The notes below the pieces were generated by a model. It saw nothing but the letters and a program-made list of their open reading frames with translations. It had not been told where the DNA came from and did not search any database. DNA of 64,000 bases from Schleiferilactobacillus harbinensis DSM 16991 (lineage in GTDB: Bacteria > Bacillota > Bacilli > Lactobacillales > Lactobacillaceae): NCBI RefSeq assembly GCF_000425885.1, contig NZ_KE384471.1, positions 96,563 through 160,562 on the forward strand, given 5' to 3'. A program made the translations under genes and the position numbers. This document shows positions 8,241 to 16,174 of this stretch, piece by piece; positions within the stretch are counted from its first letter, which is position 1, and each line of letters starts with the position of its first letter.

Positions 8241-10142
8241 TTATTCAAGTACCAGCGAGCCTGTATACAATTGATAATACTCGCCGTGTTGCGCCATTAA
8301 TTGTTCATGATTCCCCCGTTCAACGATCTTCCCGTGATCCAGGACAATGATCAGGTCAGAGTTGAAAATTGTGGATAAGCGGTGGGCGATAACAAATGTG
8401 GTGCGGCCCTTCATCAGGTTATCCATCCCAGCTTGGACAGCCCGTTCAGTCCGCGTATCGATACTGGCAGTGGCTTCGTCCATGATCATCACGGGCGGAT
8501 CGGCCACAGCGGCCCGGGCAATCGACAATAGCTGCCGCTGGCCCTGGGACAAGTCGCTGCCGTCCCCGTCAATCGTGGATTGATAACCCTTGGGTAATTC
8601 CTGGATGAACTCGTCGGCATTGGCCAGTTTGGCCGCGGCAATCACTTCATCATCGGTGGCATCCAGATTGCCCATCCGAATATTGTTCATGATCGTATCG
8701 GTGAACAAATTGGTCTCTTGCAAAACGATGGCCAGCGACCGGCGCAGGTCCGCCTTTTTAATCTCCCGAATATCAATCCCGTCATAGGTGATCTGACCGG
8801 AATCAATATCGTAGAAGCGGTTGATCATCGAGGTGATCGTCGTCTTCCCGGCCCCGGTGGCCCCGACAAAGGCGACTTTCTCCCCAGCCTTGGCGGTCAA
8901 GTTGATGTCGTGCAGAATCTGGACGCCAGGATAATAGGAGAAGTTCACATCTTTAAACTCGACAACGCCTTGCACGGGCACTAGCTTTACTGGCGTGCCG
9001 ACTTGCCAGGCCCAGTTCTCGGTATGTTCTTTGGTCGGAACGAGATTGCCGGCGGCGTCTTTCTTCATATTCGTCAGCGTGACTTTGCCGTCATCGCTTT
9101 CCGGCTTTTCATCCAGCAGACCGAAGATCCGTTCTGCCCCGGCCAAGGCCATGATGATCGAATTGACCTGCTGCGAGATCTGAGCAACCGGCTGGGTAAA
9201 GCCCCGGCTCAGTTGCAGAAAAGCGGCCAGACCGCCCAGGGTCAAGGTGATCACGTTATTGACGGCCAAGGTGCCCCCCACCACAGCGGTCAGCACATAC
9301 AGCAGGTTGGACATGTTGCCCATGATGGGAAAGACCATGGTCGCGTATGCGTTGGCCTTTGCGGAATCATTGCGCAACCCAGAATTGTACGTATCAAATT
9401 GTTTCTGCACCGCCTGTTCGTGGGAGAAAACCTTGACGACCTTCAAGCCGTTAAGGATTTCTTCCGCATAACCGTTCACCGTACCCAGTGCCCGCTGTTG
9501 GGCGGAGAAGTACCGGGACGACTGGGAGAACAAGACCCGGACAAAGATGATACTCAATCCTAGAACAACCAGCGACAGTAAGGTGAGCAGCGGGCTGATC
9601 AAAATCATCATAATCAGCACGAAAACCATGTTGAACAACGACTGAATGAATGTCGGGATACTTTGCGAAATCATCTGCATCAGCGTATCCACATCGTTGG
9701 TGTAGCGGCTCATGATATCGCCGACGTCATTGCGGTCGAAATAGCTCATGGGCAGGGACTGCATGTGTTCAAACATTTCATCCCGAATCTGCTTCTGCAC
9801 CCGTTGGCCGATGATCACTTGCAACTGGGTGAAAATGCCAGTACCGATCACACCGGTGTAATAAATCGCCGCCATGATGGCAATGGCTTGAATCAGCGGC
9901 GCAAAGTTCGGCGTCGCTTCTTTAGTCAGGGGCATGATGTAACTATCGATCAGAGTCTGAATGAACTTTGACCCCAAAGAAGCGGACAAAGCGGCAACGA
10001 TAATACTGATGATCGACACCACCCACATGGTCCGGGAACTGGCAAAGGTATATTGCAGCAGCCGGCCCAGCGTGCGCCAGGTATGTTCCGGCTTGCGCGC
10101 CCGGCCTCGGTTATTATTACTTGTTCCCCGCATCTGGCGCAT
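8241..10142 (-). CDS. Heterodimeric ABC multidrug exporter, catalytic-site Glu subunit (LmrD/BmrD-like)
   Basis: A 633-aa half-transporter with six membrane helices (residues about 35-340) and a C-terminal nucleotide-binding domain: Walker A GATGAGKTT, Q-loop region VLQETNLF, Walker B MIMDEATASID with the catalytic Glu, and switch His in IAHRLS. The signature motif is DLSQGQ rather than LSGGQ. That change is the one expected in the partner of a heterodimer in which only one composite ATP site is active. The start is ATG 10142 with GGAGG 8 nt upstream, overlapping the end of the partner gene by 26 bp; a longer in-frame version from 10178 has a poorer start. It pairs with the gene at 10117-11889. 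The drug or lipid specificity cannot be read from the sequence. Confidence 0.9.
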   Translation of the reverse strand: MRQMRGTSNNNRGRARKPEHTWRTLGRLLQYTFASSRTMWVVSIISIIVAALSASLGSKFIQTLIDSYIMPLTKEATPNFAPLIQAIAIMAAIYYTGVIGTGIFTQLQVIIGQRVQKQIRDEMFEHMQSLPMSYFDRNDVGDIMSRYTNDVDTLMQMISQSIPTFIQSLFNMVFVLIMMILISPLLTLLSLVVLGLSIIFVRVLFSQSSRYFSAQQRALGTVNGYAEEILNGLKVVKVFSHEQAVQKQFDTYNSGLRNDSAKANAYATMVFPIMGNMSNLLYVLTAVVGGTLAVNNVITLTLGGLAAFLQLSRGFTQPVAQISQQVNSIIMALAGAERIFGLLDEKPESDDGKVTLTNMKKDAAGNLVPTKEHTENWAWQVGTPVKLVPVQGVVEFKDVNFSYYPGVQILHDINLTAKAGEKVAFVGATGAGKTTITSMINRFYDIDSGQITYDGIDIREIKKADLRRSLAIVLQETNLFTDTIMNNIRMGNLDATDDEVIAAAKLANADEFIQELPKGYQSTIDGDGSDLSQGQRQLLSIARAAVADPPVMIMDEATASIDTRTERAVQAGMDNLMKGRTTFVIAHRLSTIFNSDLIIVLDHGKIVERGNHEQLMAQHGEYYQLYTGSLVLE

Positions 10143-11889
10143 TGCTGTCCCCTCCTTCCTTGATCGTACCTTGGACATCCTTTTGCTGGGAATTATTCAA
10201 TTCCCGATAAATGGCATTACTCTTCAACAGTTCCTCGTGGGTGCCAACGCCATTGATCTGGCCATCATCCATGACGATGATCTGGTCGGCCTGGGCGATG
10301 GACGTGATCCGCTGGGAAATCATGATCTTGGTCATATCCGGCAATTCAGTCCGGAGCGCGGTCATGATCTTTCCTTCGGTTTCGGTATCTACGGCACTGG
10401 TGGAATCATCCAAGATCAGGATCTTGGGTTTCTTCAGCAAGGCCCGGGCAATGGTCAGCCGTTGATTCTGACCGCCGGATACGTTGCTCCCGCCCTGCTC
10501 AATATAGGTATCGTATTTCTTGGGCATCTCTTGGACGAAGCTGTCCGCCTGGGCCATTTGAGCTGCCTTTTCCACTTCAGCGTCGGTGGCATTGGGATCG
10601 CCCCAGCGCAGGTTTTCATAAATCGTACCAGAAAACAGCGTATTGTTCTGCAACACCATGGCCACGGCATCCCGCAATGGCCGCAAGGCGTAGTTGCGCA
10701 CATCCACATCACCGACCAGCACGGTGCCCTTGGTGACATCGTACAACCGGGGAATCAGCTGGACCAATGTCGACTTGCCGGAGCCGGTCGCCCCAATGAT
10801 CCCGACAAATTCGCCAGGCTTGATCTGCAGGGACACATCAGCCACACTGGGATGCTCCGCGTGCAGATAGGTCATGGAGACGTGATCGAAGGTGACTGAC
10901 CCGTCTTTCACCGTGGTCACCGGCTTGGCCGGGTCCACAATGGACGGCTTCTCTTGCAGCACCGCCGCGATCCGGTTGGCTGATGCTTGGGACACCGACA
11001 GCATGGTAATGATGTTCGACAGCATCATCAAACTGAACAGAATACTCATGGTGTAAGAAAACAGCGCGACCAGCTGGCCAGTCTCCAAGGACTTGCCCAC
11101 AATCATTTGGGCCCCGACCCAGGAAACGATCAGCATCGTGGTGTTGATCATGAAGGTCATCACCGGCGCGTTCAGGGACATCAGCCGTTGGGCCTTGGAG
11201 AAAATCGTGAAGATGCCGTTGCTGGCATCCTTGAACTTATTGATTTCTTCCTCTTGCCGGTCAAAGGTCTTGATCACTCGAATACCCCGCAAGTTCTCGT
11301 TCACGACCCGGTTCAAAATATCATACTGGCGGAAAACATGGCTGAACAGCGGATATGCCGTATGAATGATGAGGTACAAAACGACTGCCAGGATGGGCAC
11401 GACAATGGCAAAAATCAAGGCCATCTGCTGGCTCACCCGGAAGGACATGATCATCGAAAAGATGAACATCAACGGGGCCCGAAAGGCGATTCGGATTGAA
11501 ATCTGGTAGGCCTGCTGCACGTTGGTGATATCGGTCGTTAACCGAGTCACGACGCTGGCCGTGGAGAAATGCTCGATATTGGCAAACGAGAACTTCTGCA
11601 CCTGAGCGAATTCATCATGCCGCAGATTCTGGGCAAAACCGGCCGCAGCATGGCTGGAGAACCAGCTGGCTCCGGCACCGACGATCAAGGAGACCACGGC
11701 CAAGCCCACCAAGACCATCCCCCAGGAACTGATATAGCCCAGGTTGCCAGGGGTGATCCCGTAATCGATGATGTTTCCCATAATAAAAGGAATATAAGTT
11801 TCCAGCATGACTTCAATGGTCACGAGGAGCGGCGAGAGCAAAGACATCCATTTATACTCCCGCACGGATTTCAGTAGTATTTTAACCAC
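10117..11889 (-). CDS. Heterodimeric ABC multidrug exporter, degenerate-site subunit (LmrC/BmrC-like)
   Basis: A 590-aa half-transporter and first gene of the pair. It has six membrane helices, then a nucleotide-binding domain with Walker A GATGSGKST (about residue 370), canonical signature NVSGGQNQR, and Walker B LILDDSTSAVD in which Asp replaces the catalytic Glu. The switch position reads ISQRITS, so the usual His is Gln. Degenerate Walker B and switch here plus a degenerate signature in the partner match the asymmetric heterodimers LmrCD, BmrCD and TM287/288. The start is GTG 11889 with GGAGG 7 nt upstream. A highly structured leader precedes it (11909-12003), suggesting attenuation. Confidence 0.9.
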   Translation of the reverse strand: MVKILLKSVREYKWMSLLSPLLVTIEVMLETYIPFIMGNIIDYGITPGNLGYISSWGMVLVGLAVVSLIVGAGASWFSSHAAAGFAQNLRHDEFAQVQKFSFANIEHFSTASVVTRLTTDITNVQQAYQISIRIAFRAPLMFIFSMIMSFRVSQQMALIFAIVVPILAVVLYLIIHTAYPLFSHVFRQYDILNRVVNENLRGIRVIKTFDRQEEEINKFKDASNGIFTIFSKAQRLMSLNAPVMTFMINTTMLIVSWVGAQMIVGKSLETGQLVALFSYTMSILFSLMMLSNIITMLSVSQASANRIAAVLQEKPSIVDPAKPVTTVKDGSVTFDHVSMTYLHAEHPSVADVSLQIKPGEFVGIIGATGSGKSTLVQLIPRLYDVTKGTVLVGDVDVRNYALRPLRDAVAMVLQNNTLFSGTIYENLRWGDPNATDAEVEKAAQMAQADSFVQEMPKKYDTYIEQGGSNVSGGQNQRLTIARALLKKPKILILDDSTSAVDTETEGKIMTALRTELPDMTKIMISQRITSIAQADQIIVMDDGQINGVGTHEELLKSNAIYRELNNSQQKDVQGTIKEGGDSNAPDAGNK

Positions 11890-11908
11890 AGGGAAACCTC
11901 CACTTTCT

Positions 11909-12003
11909 AAAAAAATAGCGCCCTGCTAAGCCGCAAGATCGACTTGCGACCACCATTCACCAGCGGCGAATGAAAGGGCTATCGCGGGTAATGCACGCTA
12001 TTT
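11909..12003 (-). ncRNA. Structured 5' leader, putative attenuator of the ABC exporter operon
   Basis: On the minus strand AAATAGCG (12003-11996) can close with CGCTATTT (11920-11913), which runs straight into a T-run. Inside are two clear hairpins: CATTCGCC/GGTGAATG with a 3-nt loop, and CGCAAG/CTTGCG with a 5-nt loop. A competing pairing uses ATAGCCCT with AGGGCGCTAT. The 3' arm plus T-run looks like a terminator about 20 nt before the exporter start, so alternative folding could control readthrough. It does not match a riboswitch class known to me. Structure is seen; function is inferred. Confidence 0.5.
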
Positions 12004-12109
12004 AATGGTAACGCAGTTTAAAGGAAAGTTCACGTTGTAAGCTCATCAATTGCTTTTCATCAGCCAACTCGGTAAGCTGTTGCCAGAGAGTGGAAAGGAT
12101 AGTGGCAAT

Positions 12110-13111
12110 ATGCGTGTGCTGTGGCGTTTCATCACATTTCTGTTTCAACTCGCCATTGTGGCCGGCCTGGTGTTATTATTGCTGGTCGGCATTCGCAAAT
12201 GGCAAACCTACGATCAAGTGCACCGGGTCAGTCAACTGATTTCTGAACAGCAAAACACCAGTGCCAGCGCCCCCAAGGGCTGGTCGACGTTGGAAAGCTG
12301 GTGGCTGGCGGATGAGAACGGCCAAATCGTTTATAATGCGCAAGCGTTGCCGAAATACCAAACCGAAGCGGCCAGCGCCGCGGCGTGGTGGAACAAGGCC
12401 GCGGGCCGCACGATTATCGTCCCCCAAACCACCCAAGCAGCAGCGGACGTTTACCTGGCACCAGTGCAAAGCAAGTACCTGTCCTTCTCTGGGCTGGCCA
12501 GCAACGGCCATAAGATCCTGCTGAATACCACGGCGCAAAAAAACAATACCAGCGACACGGATGTGATCAACATCTTCATCCACGAATTCGGTCATGCCCT
12601 GGGGCTGGCCCATGCGCCGCAGAGCTATAACGACGTGATGTCGCCGTCGCAAATTGCCTCCGGCCAAGTACGCCAAGTGTCGCAATACGATCGGGACGCG
12701 TTAACCGCCGCCCTGGCCCGAATCAGCAAAGTGAAGGCCCAGGGGGTCACAGATCAGGCGTACACCGCGATCGCCGGCCAGCAGCCGCTCACCAGCAGCG
12801 GGTTAACTCATTTGGATGACCCGGTGCAAAATGCCCGGCAGCCCTTAGTGGACGTGCTCACCCAAACGATTTCCCGCATCAGCAAACAGGGCGAAACCGA
12901 CGACGCCACTTTGGCCAATGCCAAGGAGTATGTCCAGCGTCTTAAATATAACGAGGATGTCAGTGACGCGACCATCCATGGCGCAGAAGATACCTTGCAT
13001 ACCCTGGCAGTTAATTATCATTTGGAAAAGTATTTCCCGTTTGCTTTCAATCAGGGCGGCCAAAGTACGGCCCATAACGACGATTTACGCAGTATTCTCG
13101 GCAACGATTAA
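12110..13111 (+). CDS. Secreted or membrane-anchored matrixin-like zinc metalloprotease
   Basis: A 333-aa protein with a strong hydrophobic segment at residues 7-27 (signal anchor). A metzincin zinc-binding motif H-E-F-G-H-A-L-G-L-A-H spans residues 158-168, with the third His ligand in place. A Met-turn candidate follows in YNDVMSPS (around residue 178). These are the diagnostic features of M10A/matrixin-like peptidases. The 130 residues after the catalytic domain are helical, without a recognised domain. The ATG at 12110 is preferred, with AAAGGA about 10 nt upstream; an in-frame TTG at 12050 lacks a ribosome binding site. It is monocistronic and divergent from the ABC exporter. The substrate is unknown; an envelope-processing role is plausible. 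Confidence 0.87.
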   Translation: MRVLWRFITFLFQLAIVAGLVLLLLVGIRKWQTYDQVHRVSQLISEQQNTSASAPKGWSTLESWWLADENGQIVYNAQALPKYQTEAASAAAWWNKAAGRTIIVPQTTQAAADVYLAPVQSKYLSFSGLASNGHKILLNTTAQKNNTSDTDVINIFIHEFGHALGLAHAPQSYNDVMSPSQIASGQVRQVSQYDRDALTAALARISKVKAQGVTDQAYTAIAGQQPLTSSGLTHLDDPVQNARQPLVDVLTQTISRISKQGETDDATLANAKEYVQRLKYNEDVSDATIHGAEDTLHTLAVNYHLEKYFPFAFNQGGQSTAHNDDLRSILGND

Positions 13112-13220
13112 GCCTAGTTTTCGGAAAATAACGCATTTCGAGCTTTTTTTCGTGCTGAAATGGTCCCGATGCATTACAATGGTATTTGTAGCAAGTAACT
13201 AATTAATGGAGGTATGGATT

Positions 13221-13466
13221 ATGGCAGTTGAAGACGGTACAGCGGGCGATCCTAAGGACATCGAAATGACCATCATGTTGGACAAGAAGATGAACGAAGA
13301 GTTCGACTGGAGCGATAGTAAGCTTCCAATCCGTGATGCTCTTTGGGACTACTACATGGAGAAGAACAATCACAGCACTGACAAGACTGAGAAAGACATG
13401 GAGCCTACATTGGACATGTCCGACGATGACGTTAAGGCATTGGCTGAGAAACTTCTCAAGAAGTAA
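13221..13466 (+). CDS. Small acidic hypothetical protein
   Basis: An 81-aa soluble protein rich in Asp, Glu and Lys with no Cys, no signal peptide and no membrane segment. It includes an [15 protein letters not shown] stretch and ends in a predicted helix rich in Lys. ATG 13221 is chosen because GGAGG lies 8 nt upstream; the earlier ATG at 13206 overlaps that ribosome binding site. The codons are conspicuously uniform (AAG for Lys, GAC and GAG for acids), suggesting high expression. A TACAAT -10 box lies near 13175 and a strong terminator follows. The family is not recognised. Confidence 0.75.
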   Translation: MAVEDGTAGDPKDIEMTIMLDKKMNEEFDWSDSKLPIRDALWDYYMEKNNHSTDKTEKDMEPTLDMSDDDVKALAEKLLKK

Positions 13467-13512
13467 TCGGCAATCTGCACTGCAGAGGCGCCAACAACGC
13501 TGATTATGAAGG

Positions 13513-13542
13513 CCGGAGCGAACTGAACGCTCCGGTTTTTTT
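13513..13542 (+). terminator. Terminator of the small acidic protein gene
   Basis: CCGGAGCG pairs with CGCTCCGG around a 7-nt loop, followed by seven T residues. Confidence 0.92.
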
Positions 13543-13555
13543 GTACCCAGAGGGC

Positions 13556-13680
13556 AGAGGGCGCAGGCCGACGGTTAGCGGCGTATGCAGAAGGAGGACC
13601 AGGCACAAAACCCGCACTTAGGTTTTTTGTCTGGTCCTCCTTCTGCCCTAGCCGCTGTCGGCCGGAGCCCGTTTAGGAGG
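13556..13680. repeat. Family A palindromic repeat, copy A1 (inverted orientation)
   Basis: A hairpin element of about 125 bp. Outer arms GGCCGAC and GTCGGCC enclose nested arms GCAGAAGGAGGACCAG and CTGGTCCTCCTTCTGC and a core holding AACCCGCACTTAGGTT, the reverse of the core in copies A2 and A3. Together with the family B copy at 13701 and the pyk promoter it fills the gap between the small acidic protein gene and pyk (13467-14025). No gene was found there. Confidence 0.85.
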
Positions 13681-13700
13681 AGACACGGTCTTTGAACGCC

Positions 13701-13867
13701 GTGCCAATGCTCCGCAACCTCCGGCAAAAATGGGGCTGGAACGTGGTGACGGCGCTTTGAGCCCGCAAAAACCGCGGTCTCAAAGTCGCCTAACCACATC
13801 GGCGGCAAGCCGCCGTGTGGTTTCCACCACTGAGCCCATTTTGCCTCCGGTTGCTACGCATTGGCAC
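13701..13867. repeat. Family B modular inverted repeat, copy B1
   Basis: It begins GTGCCAATGC and ends GCATTGGCAC. The inverted ends extend inward through CCTCCGGCAAAAATGGG and CCCATTTTGCCTCCGG with few mismatches. Internally it has the GGTGACGGCG segment and the GGCGGCAAGCCGCC palindrome, but lacks about 35 bp present in copy B3. It is immediately next to copy A1. Confidence 0.85.
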
Positions 13868-13942
13868 TAGATCCACTAGCACTTTAAGTCATGTCTCAGT
13901 CACCCTACCCTTCTACCGGTCGGCTTTGCCCTTTACCCTCTC

Positions 13943-13971
13943 TTGTCCTAGTAACCGTTTTCCCCTATAAT
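13943..13971 (+). promoter_or_regulatory. Promoter of pyk
   Basis: TTGTCC (13943-13948), 17 nt, then TATAAT (13966-13971). The leader to the pyk ATG is about 47 nt. Confidence 0.75.
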
Positions 13972-14025
13972 GAGCTTGTGTATCAATGACCAAATTTTTC
14001 ATCAATTCTGGAGGGTAAGCAAACA

Positions 14026-15459
14026 ATGCGTAGAACTAAAATCGTTTCCACGGTCGGTCCGGCCGCCAATACTACGGACATTATGGTGCAGCTGATCAAG
14101 GCTGGCGCGGATATTTTCCGTTTCAACTTCTCCCACGGCGATCACGAGGAACAACTCGGCCGGTTTAAGAAGGCCCACGAAGCCATGCAAATCACCGGCA
14201 AGCGGATCGGTTTGATGCTGGACACCAAAGGTGCGGAAATCCGCAGCTCCGATGTTAAAGAAGACGGCAAGATCCACTTTAACGTTGGCGACAAGGTCCG
14301 TATCGGCATGGACGCCAGCATTTGGACCAGCAAGGAATTAATCGGGGTCAGCTATGCCGGCCTGTACGATGACGTTCATGTCGGCGGCCACGTCCTCTTC
14401 GACGATGGCTTGCTGGATATGAAGATTCTGGAAAAGGACGACAGCAAGCGCGAACTGGTTACCGTTGTCGAAAACGCTGGCGATTTGGGCGGTAAAAAGG
14501 GTGTTAACGCCCCTGGCGTTGAGATCAACCTGCCGGGGCTGACTGAAAAAGACCGGGACGATATTACTTGGGGCTTGCAACAAGGCTTCAACTACATTTC
14601 TGCTTCCTTCGTCCGCAAACCCAGTGATGTGCAAGATATCCGGGACTTGGTTGATGCTGGTCCGAATCCGCATGTCATGATCATCCCGAAGATCGAATCC
14701 CAAGAAGGCATTAACAATGCCGATGCCATTCTGGCCGTCTCCGATGGCTTGATGGTGGCCCGGGGCGACATGGGTGTCGAGATTCCCTTCGAAATGGTTC
14801 CGCAAGTACAGAAATCCCTGATCCGCAAGGCGAACATGGCCCACAAGCCGGTTATCACGGCGACGCAGATGCTGAATTCGATGCAGGAAAATCCGCGGCC
14901 GACGCGGGCCGAAGTCGCTGACGTCGCTAACTCCATCTATGACGGGACCGACGCGACGATGCTGTCCGGCGAAAGTGCCAACGGCAAGTACCCGGTTGGG
15001 TCTGTCGCGGCCATGGCCCGGATCGACGAAGCCACTGATGAGGATCTGCCGCAGCACTCTGTGATCATGGACGCGTTCAACGCCAATGACAGCATTACGG
15101 ATACGCTGGGCTACTCAGTCGTTTCCGCGGCTGAGCGGGTTGGCGCCAAAGTCATCGTGGCCGTTACCGCCAATGGCTTTACGGCCCGGAGTATTGCCCG
15201 CTTCCGGCCCAATATTCCGATCATTGCCTTGACCTTCACCAACGAAGTCGCTGATTCCTTGATCCTCTCCTGGGGCACGACCCCGATCGTCATTGACGAT
15301 ACGGAGAACATCAATGAGATCTATGCAACGGCGGAAAAGGTTGCCGTGAGCGAAGGCTTGCTGGAAAAGGGTGATCGCATGGTGATCACGCTGGGTATTC
15401 CGTTTGGCAAGTCGCACCATACGAATAATATGTATGTTCGGGAAATCGGCGAGGATTAA
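14026..15459 (+). CDS. pyk: Pyruvate kinase, short form
   Basis: Catalyses phosphoenolpyruvate plus ADP to pyruvate plus ATP, the last step of glycolysis. The 477-aa product carries the N-terminal TKIVSTVGPA segment, the NFSHG motif around residue 34, and the active-site block SDGLMVARGDMGVEIPFE around residues 239-256. The K+/phosphate loop reads DTKGAEIR where most pyruvate kinases have DTKGPEIR. It lacks the roughly 110-residue PEP-utiliser-like C-terminal extension common in lactobacillar and bacillar enzymes. It stands alone with its own promoter rather than behind pfkA, so it may be a second isozyme. The start is ATG 14026 with GGAGGG about 12 nt upstream. Confidence 0.96.
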   Translation: MRRTKIVSTVGPAANTTDIMVQLIKAGADIFRFNFSHGDHEEQLGRFKKAHEAMQITGKRIGLMLDTKGAEIRSSDVKEDGKIHFNVGDKVRIGMDASIWTSKELIGVSYAGLYDDVHVGGHVLFDDGLLDMKILEKDDSKRELVTVVENAGDLGGKKGVNAPGVEINLPGLTEKDRDDITWGLQQGFNYISASFVRKPSDVQDIRDLVDAGPNPHVMIIPKIESQEGINNADAILAVSDGLMVARGDMGVEIPFEMVPQVQKSLIRKANMAHKPVITATQMLNSMQENPRPTRAEVADVANSIYDGTDATMLSGESANGKYPVGSVAAMARIDEATDEDLPQHSVIMDAFNANDSITDTLGYSVVSAAERVGAKVIVAVTANGFTARSIARFRPNIPIIALTFTNEVADSLILSWGTTPIVIDDTENINEIYATAEKVAVSEGLLEKGDRMVITLGIPFGKSHHTNNMYVREIGED

Positions 15460-15485
15460 GTCGACTGATCCTGTGATGTTTGGAA

Positions 15486-15508
15486 GCCGCCTGCTGGGGC
15501 GGCTTTTT
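15486..15508 (+). terminator. Terminator of pyk
   Basis: GCCGCC pairs with GGCGGC around TGCTGG, followed by a T-run. Confidence 0.9.
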
Positions 15509-15521
15509 GTTTTGGATACAC

Positions 15522-15559
15522 TGTAATCGTTTGCAAAAAAGGTTAAACCATGCTATTCT
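15522..15559 (+). promoter_or_regulatory. Promoter with overlapping cre-like (CcpA) site
   Basis: TTGCAA (15531-15536), 17 nt, TATTCT (15554-15559). TGTAATCGTTTGCA (15522-15535) fits the TGNAANCGNTNNCA form of the catabolite-responsive element and overlaps the -35 box. CcpA binding would be expected to repress the small membrane protein gene downstream. Confidence 0.6.
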
Positions 15560-15605
15560 ATTATTATGGATATTGGTACATGTTGAAATTAAGGAGTGAG
15601 TGCTG

Positions 15606-15722
15606 ATGACTAGGTCCAAGAGCATTGGGAAGTACACTTTGATTTTCATTGCCGGTCTGTTGGCTGGTATTGTTTTACGGGCACTCGTTGGCTACTTCTT
15701 CCCGGGATTCCCTGGGGTGTGA
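15606..15722 (+). CDS. 38-aa single-span membrane protein
   Basis: A short ORF, MTRSKSIGKYTLIFIAGLLA and onward, ending YFFPGFPGV. A basic N-terminus is followed by one hydrophobic helix (residues about 9-29) and a short aromatic C-terminus. AGGAG lies 9 nt before the ATG, and an in-frame GTG 6 nt upstream is an alternative start. It has its own promoter and cre-like site. The family is not recognised; the size and shape fit regulatory micro-proteins that bind a membrane partner, which is only inference. Confidence 0.65.
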   Translation: MTRSKSIGKYTLIFIAGLLAGIVLRALVGYFFPGFPGV

Positions 15723-15810
15723 GTGTTGGTCTGGAAATGGGCGGATGGCCGTGGAAAATCGCGGTGTGTCTGCCCGTTTTTGTTTGTACTGGTTTTAGTG
15801 TCTAAAGTAG

Positions 15811-15940
15811 GCGTCCTCCTCCTAAACGGGCTCCGGCCGACAGAAGCTATGGCAGAAGGACACCCCGGCAAAAAACCTAAGTGCGGGTTTTGTGCCGGGG
15901 TGTCCTTCTGCCGCCGCTTCTGACCGTCGGCCTCCGCCCT
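15811..15940. repeat. Family A palindromic repeat, copy A2
   Basis: The element has outer arms GGCCGAC and GTCGGCC, second arms AGAAGC and GCTTCT, constant GCAGAAGG and CCTTCTGC, inner arms ACACCCCGGC and GCCGGGGTGT, and core AACCTAAGTGCGGGTT. It shares TCCTCCTAAACGGGCTCC at its left edge with copy A1. It fills most of the gap 15723-16174 together with the hairpin at 15946; 15982-16174 shows nothing convincing. Confidence 0.85.
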
Positions 15941-15945
15941 CTCTG

Positions 15946-15981
15946 CACAAAAATACCGCAACGAGGGGAGGTCGCTGCGGT
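15946..15981 (-). terminator. Terminator for the glucokinase transcript
   Basis: On the minus strand ATACCGCA and TGCGGTAT form a stem followed by TTTTTG. It is 190 bp beyond the glucokinase stop codon. Confidence 0.7.
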
Positions 15982-16174
15982 ATTCGCTTTTCTGCCGGAC
16001 CACCTGGGGAGAGGATAGTCCATGGATGGCGGAAAATGGAAAGAAGAAAAATCATGAAAAGAATGTTTGGGGGAAAGGAATTAACCTTTCGACTCTGTTA
16101 TGGTAGCTGGAAAATGTGAAGGATTTGTGACGTTTATCTTGCGATTTCTCAAAGGCAAAAGCCTGTGTGGTGCG

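Noticed and set aside
14338..15057. A 239-codon minus-strand ORF opposite pyk
   Set aside because: Shadow of a strongly biased coding sequence; no start signals.
16054..16119. A 21-codon ORF (MKRMFGGKELTF and onward)
   Set aside because: No convincing ribosome binding site or promoter, and the length is within chance expectation.
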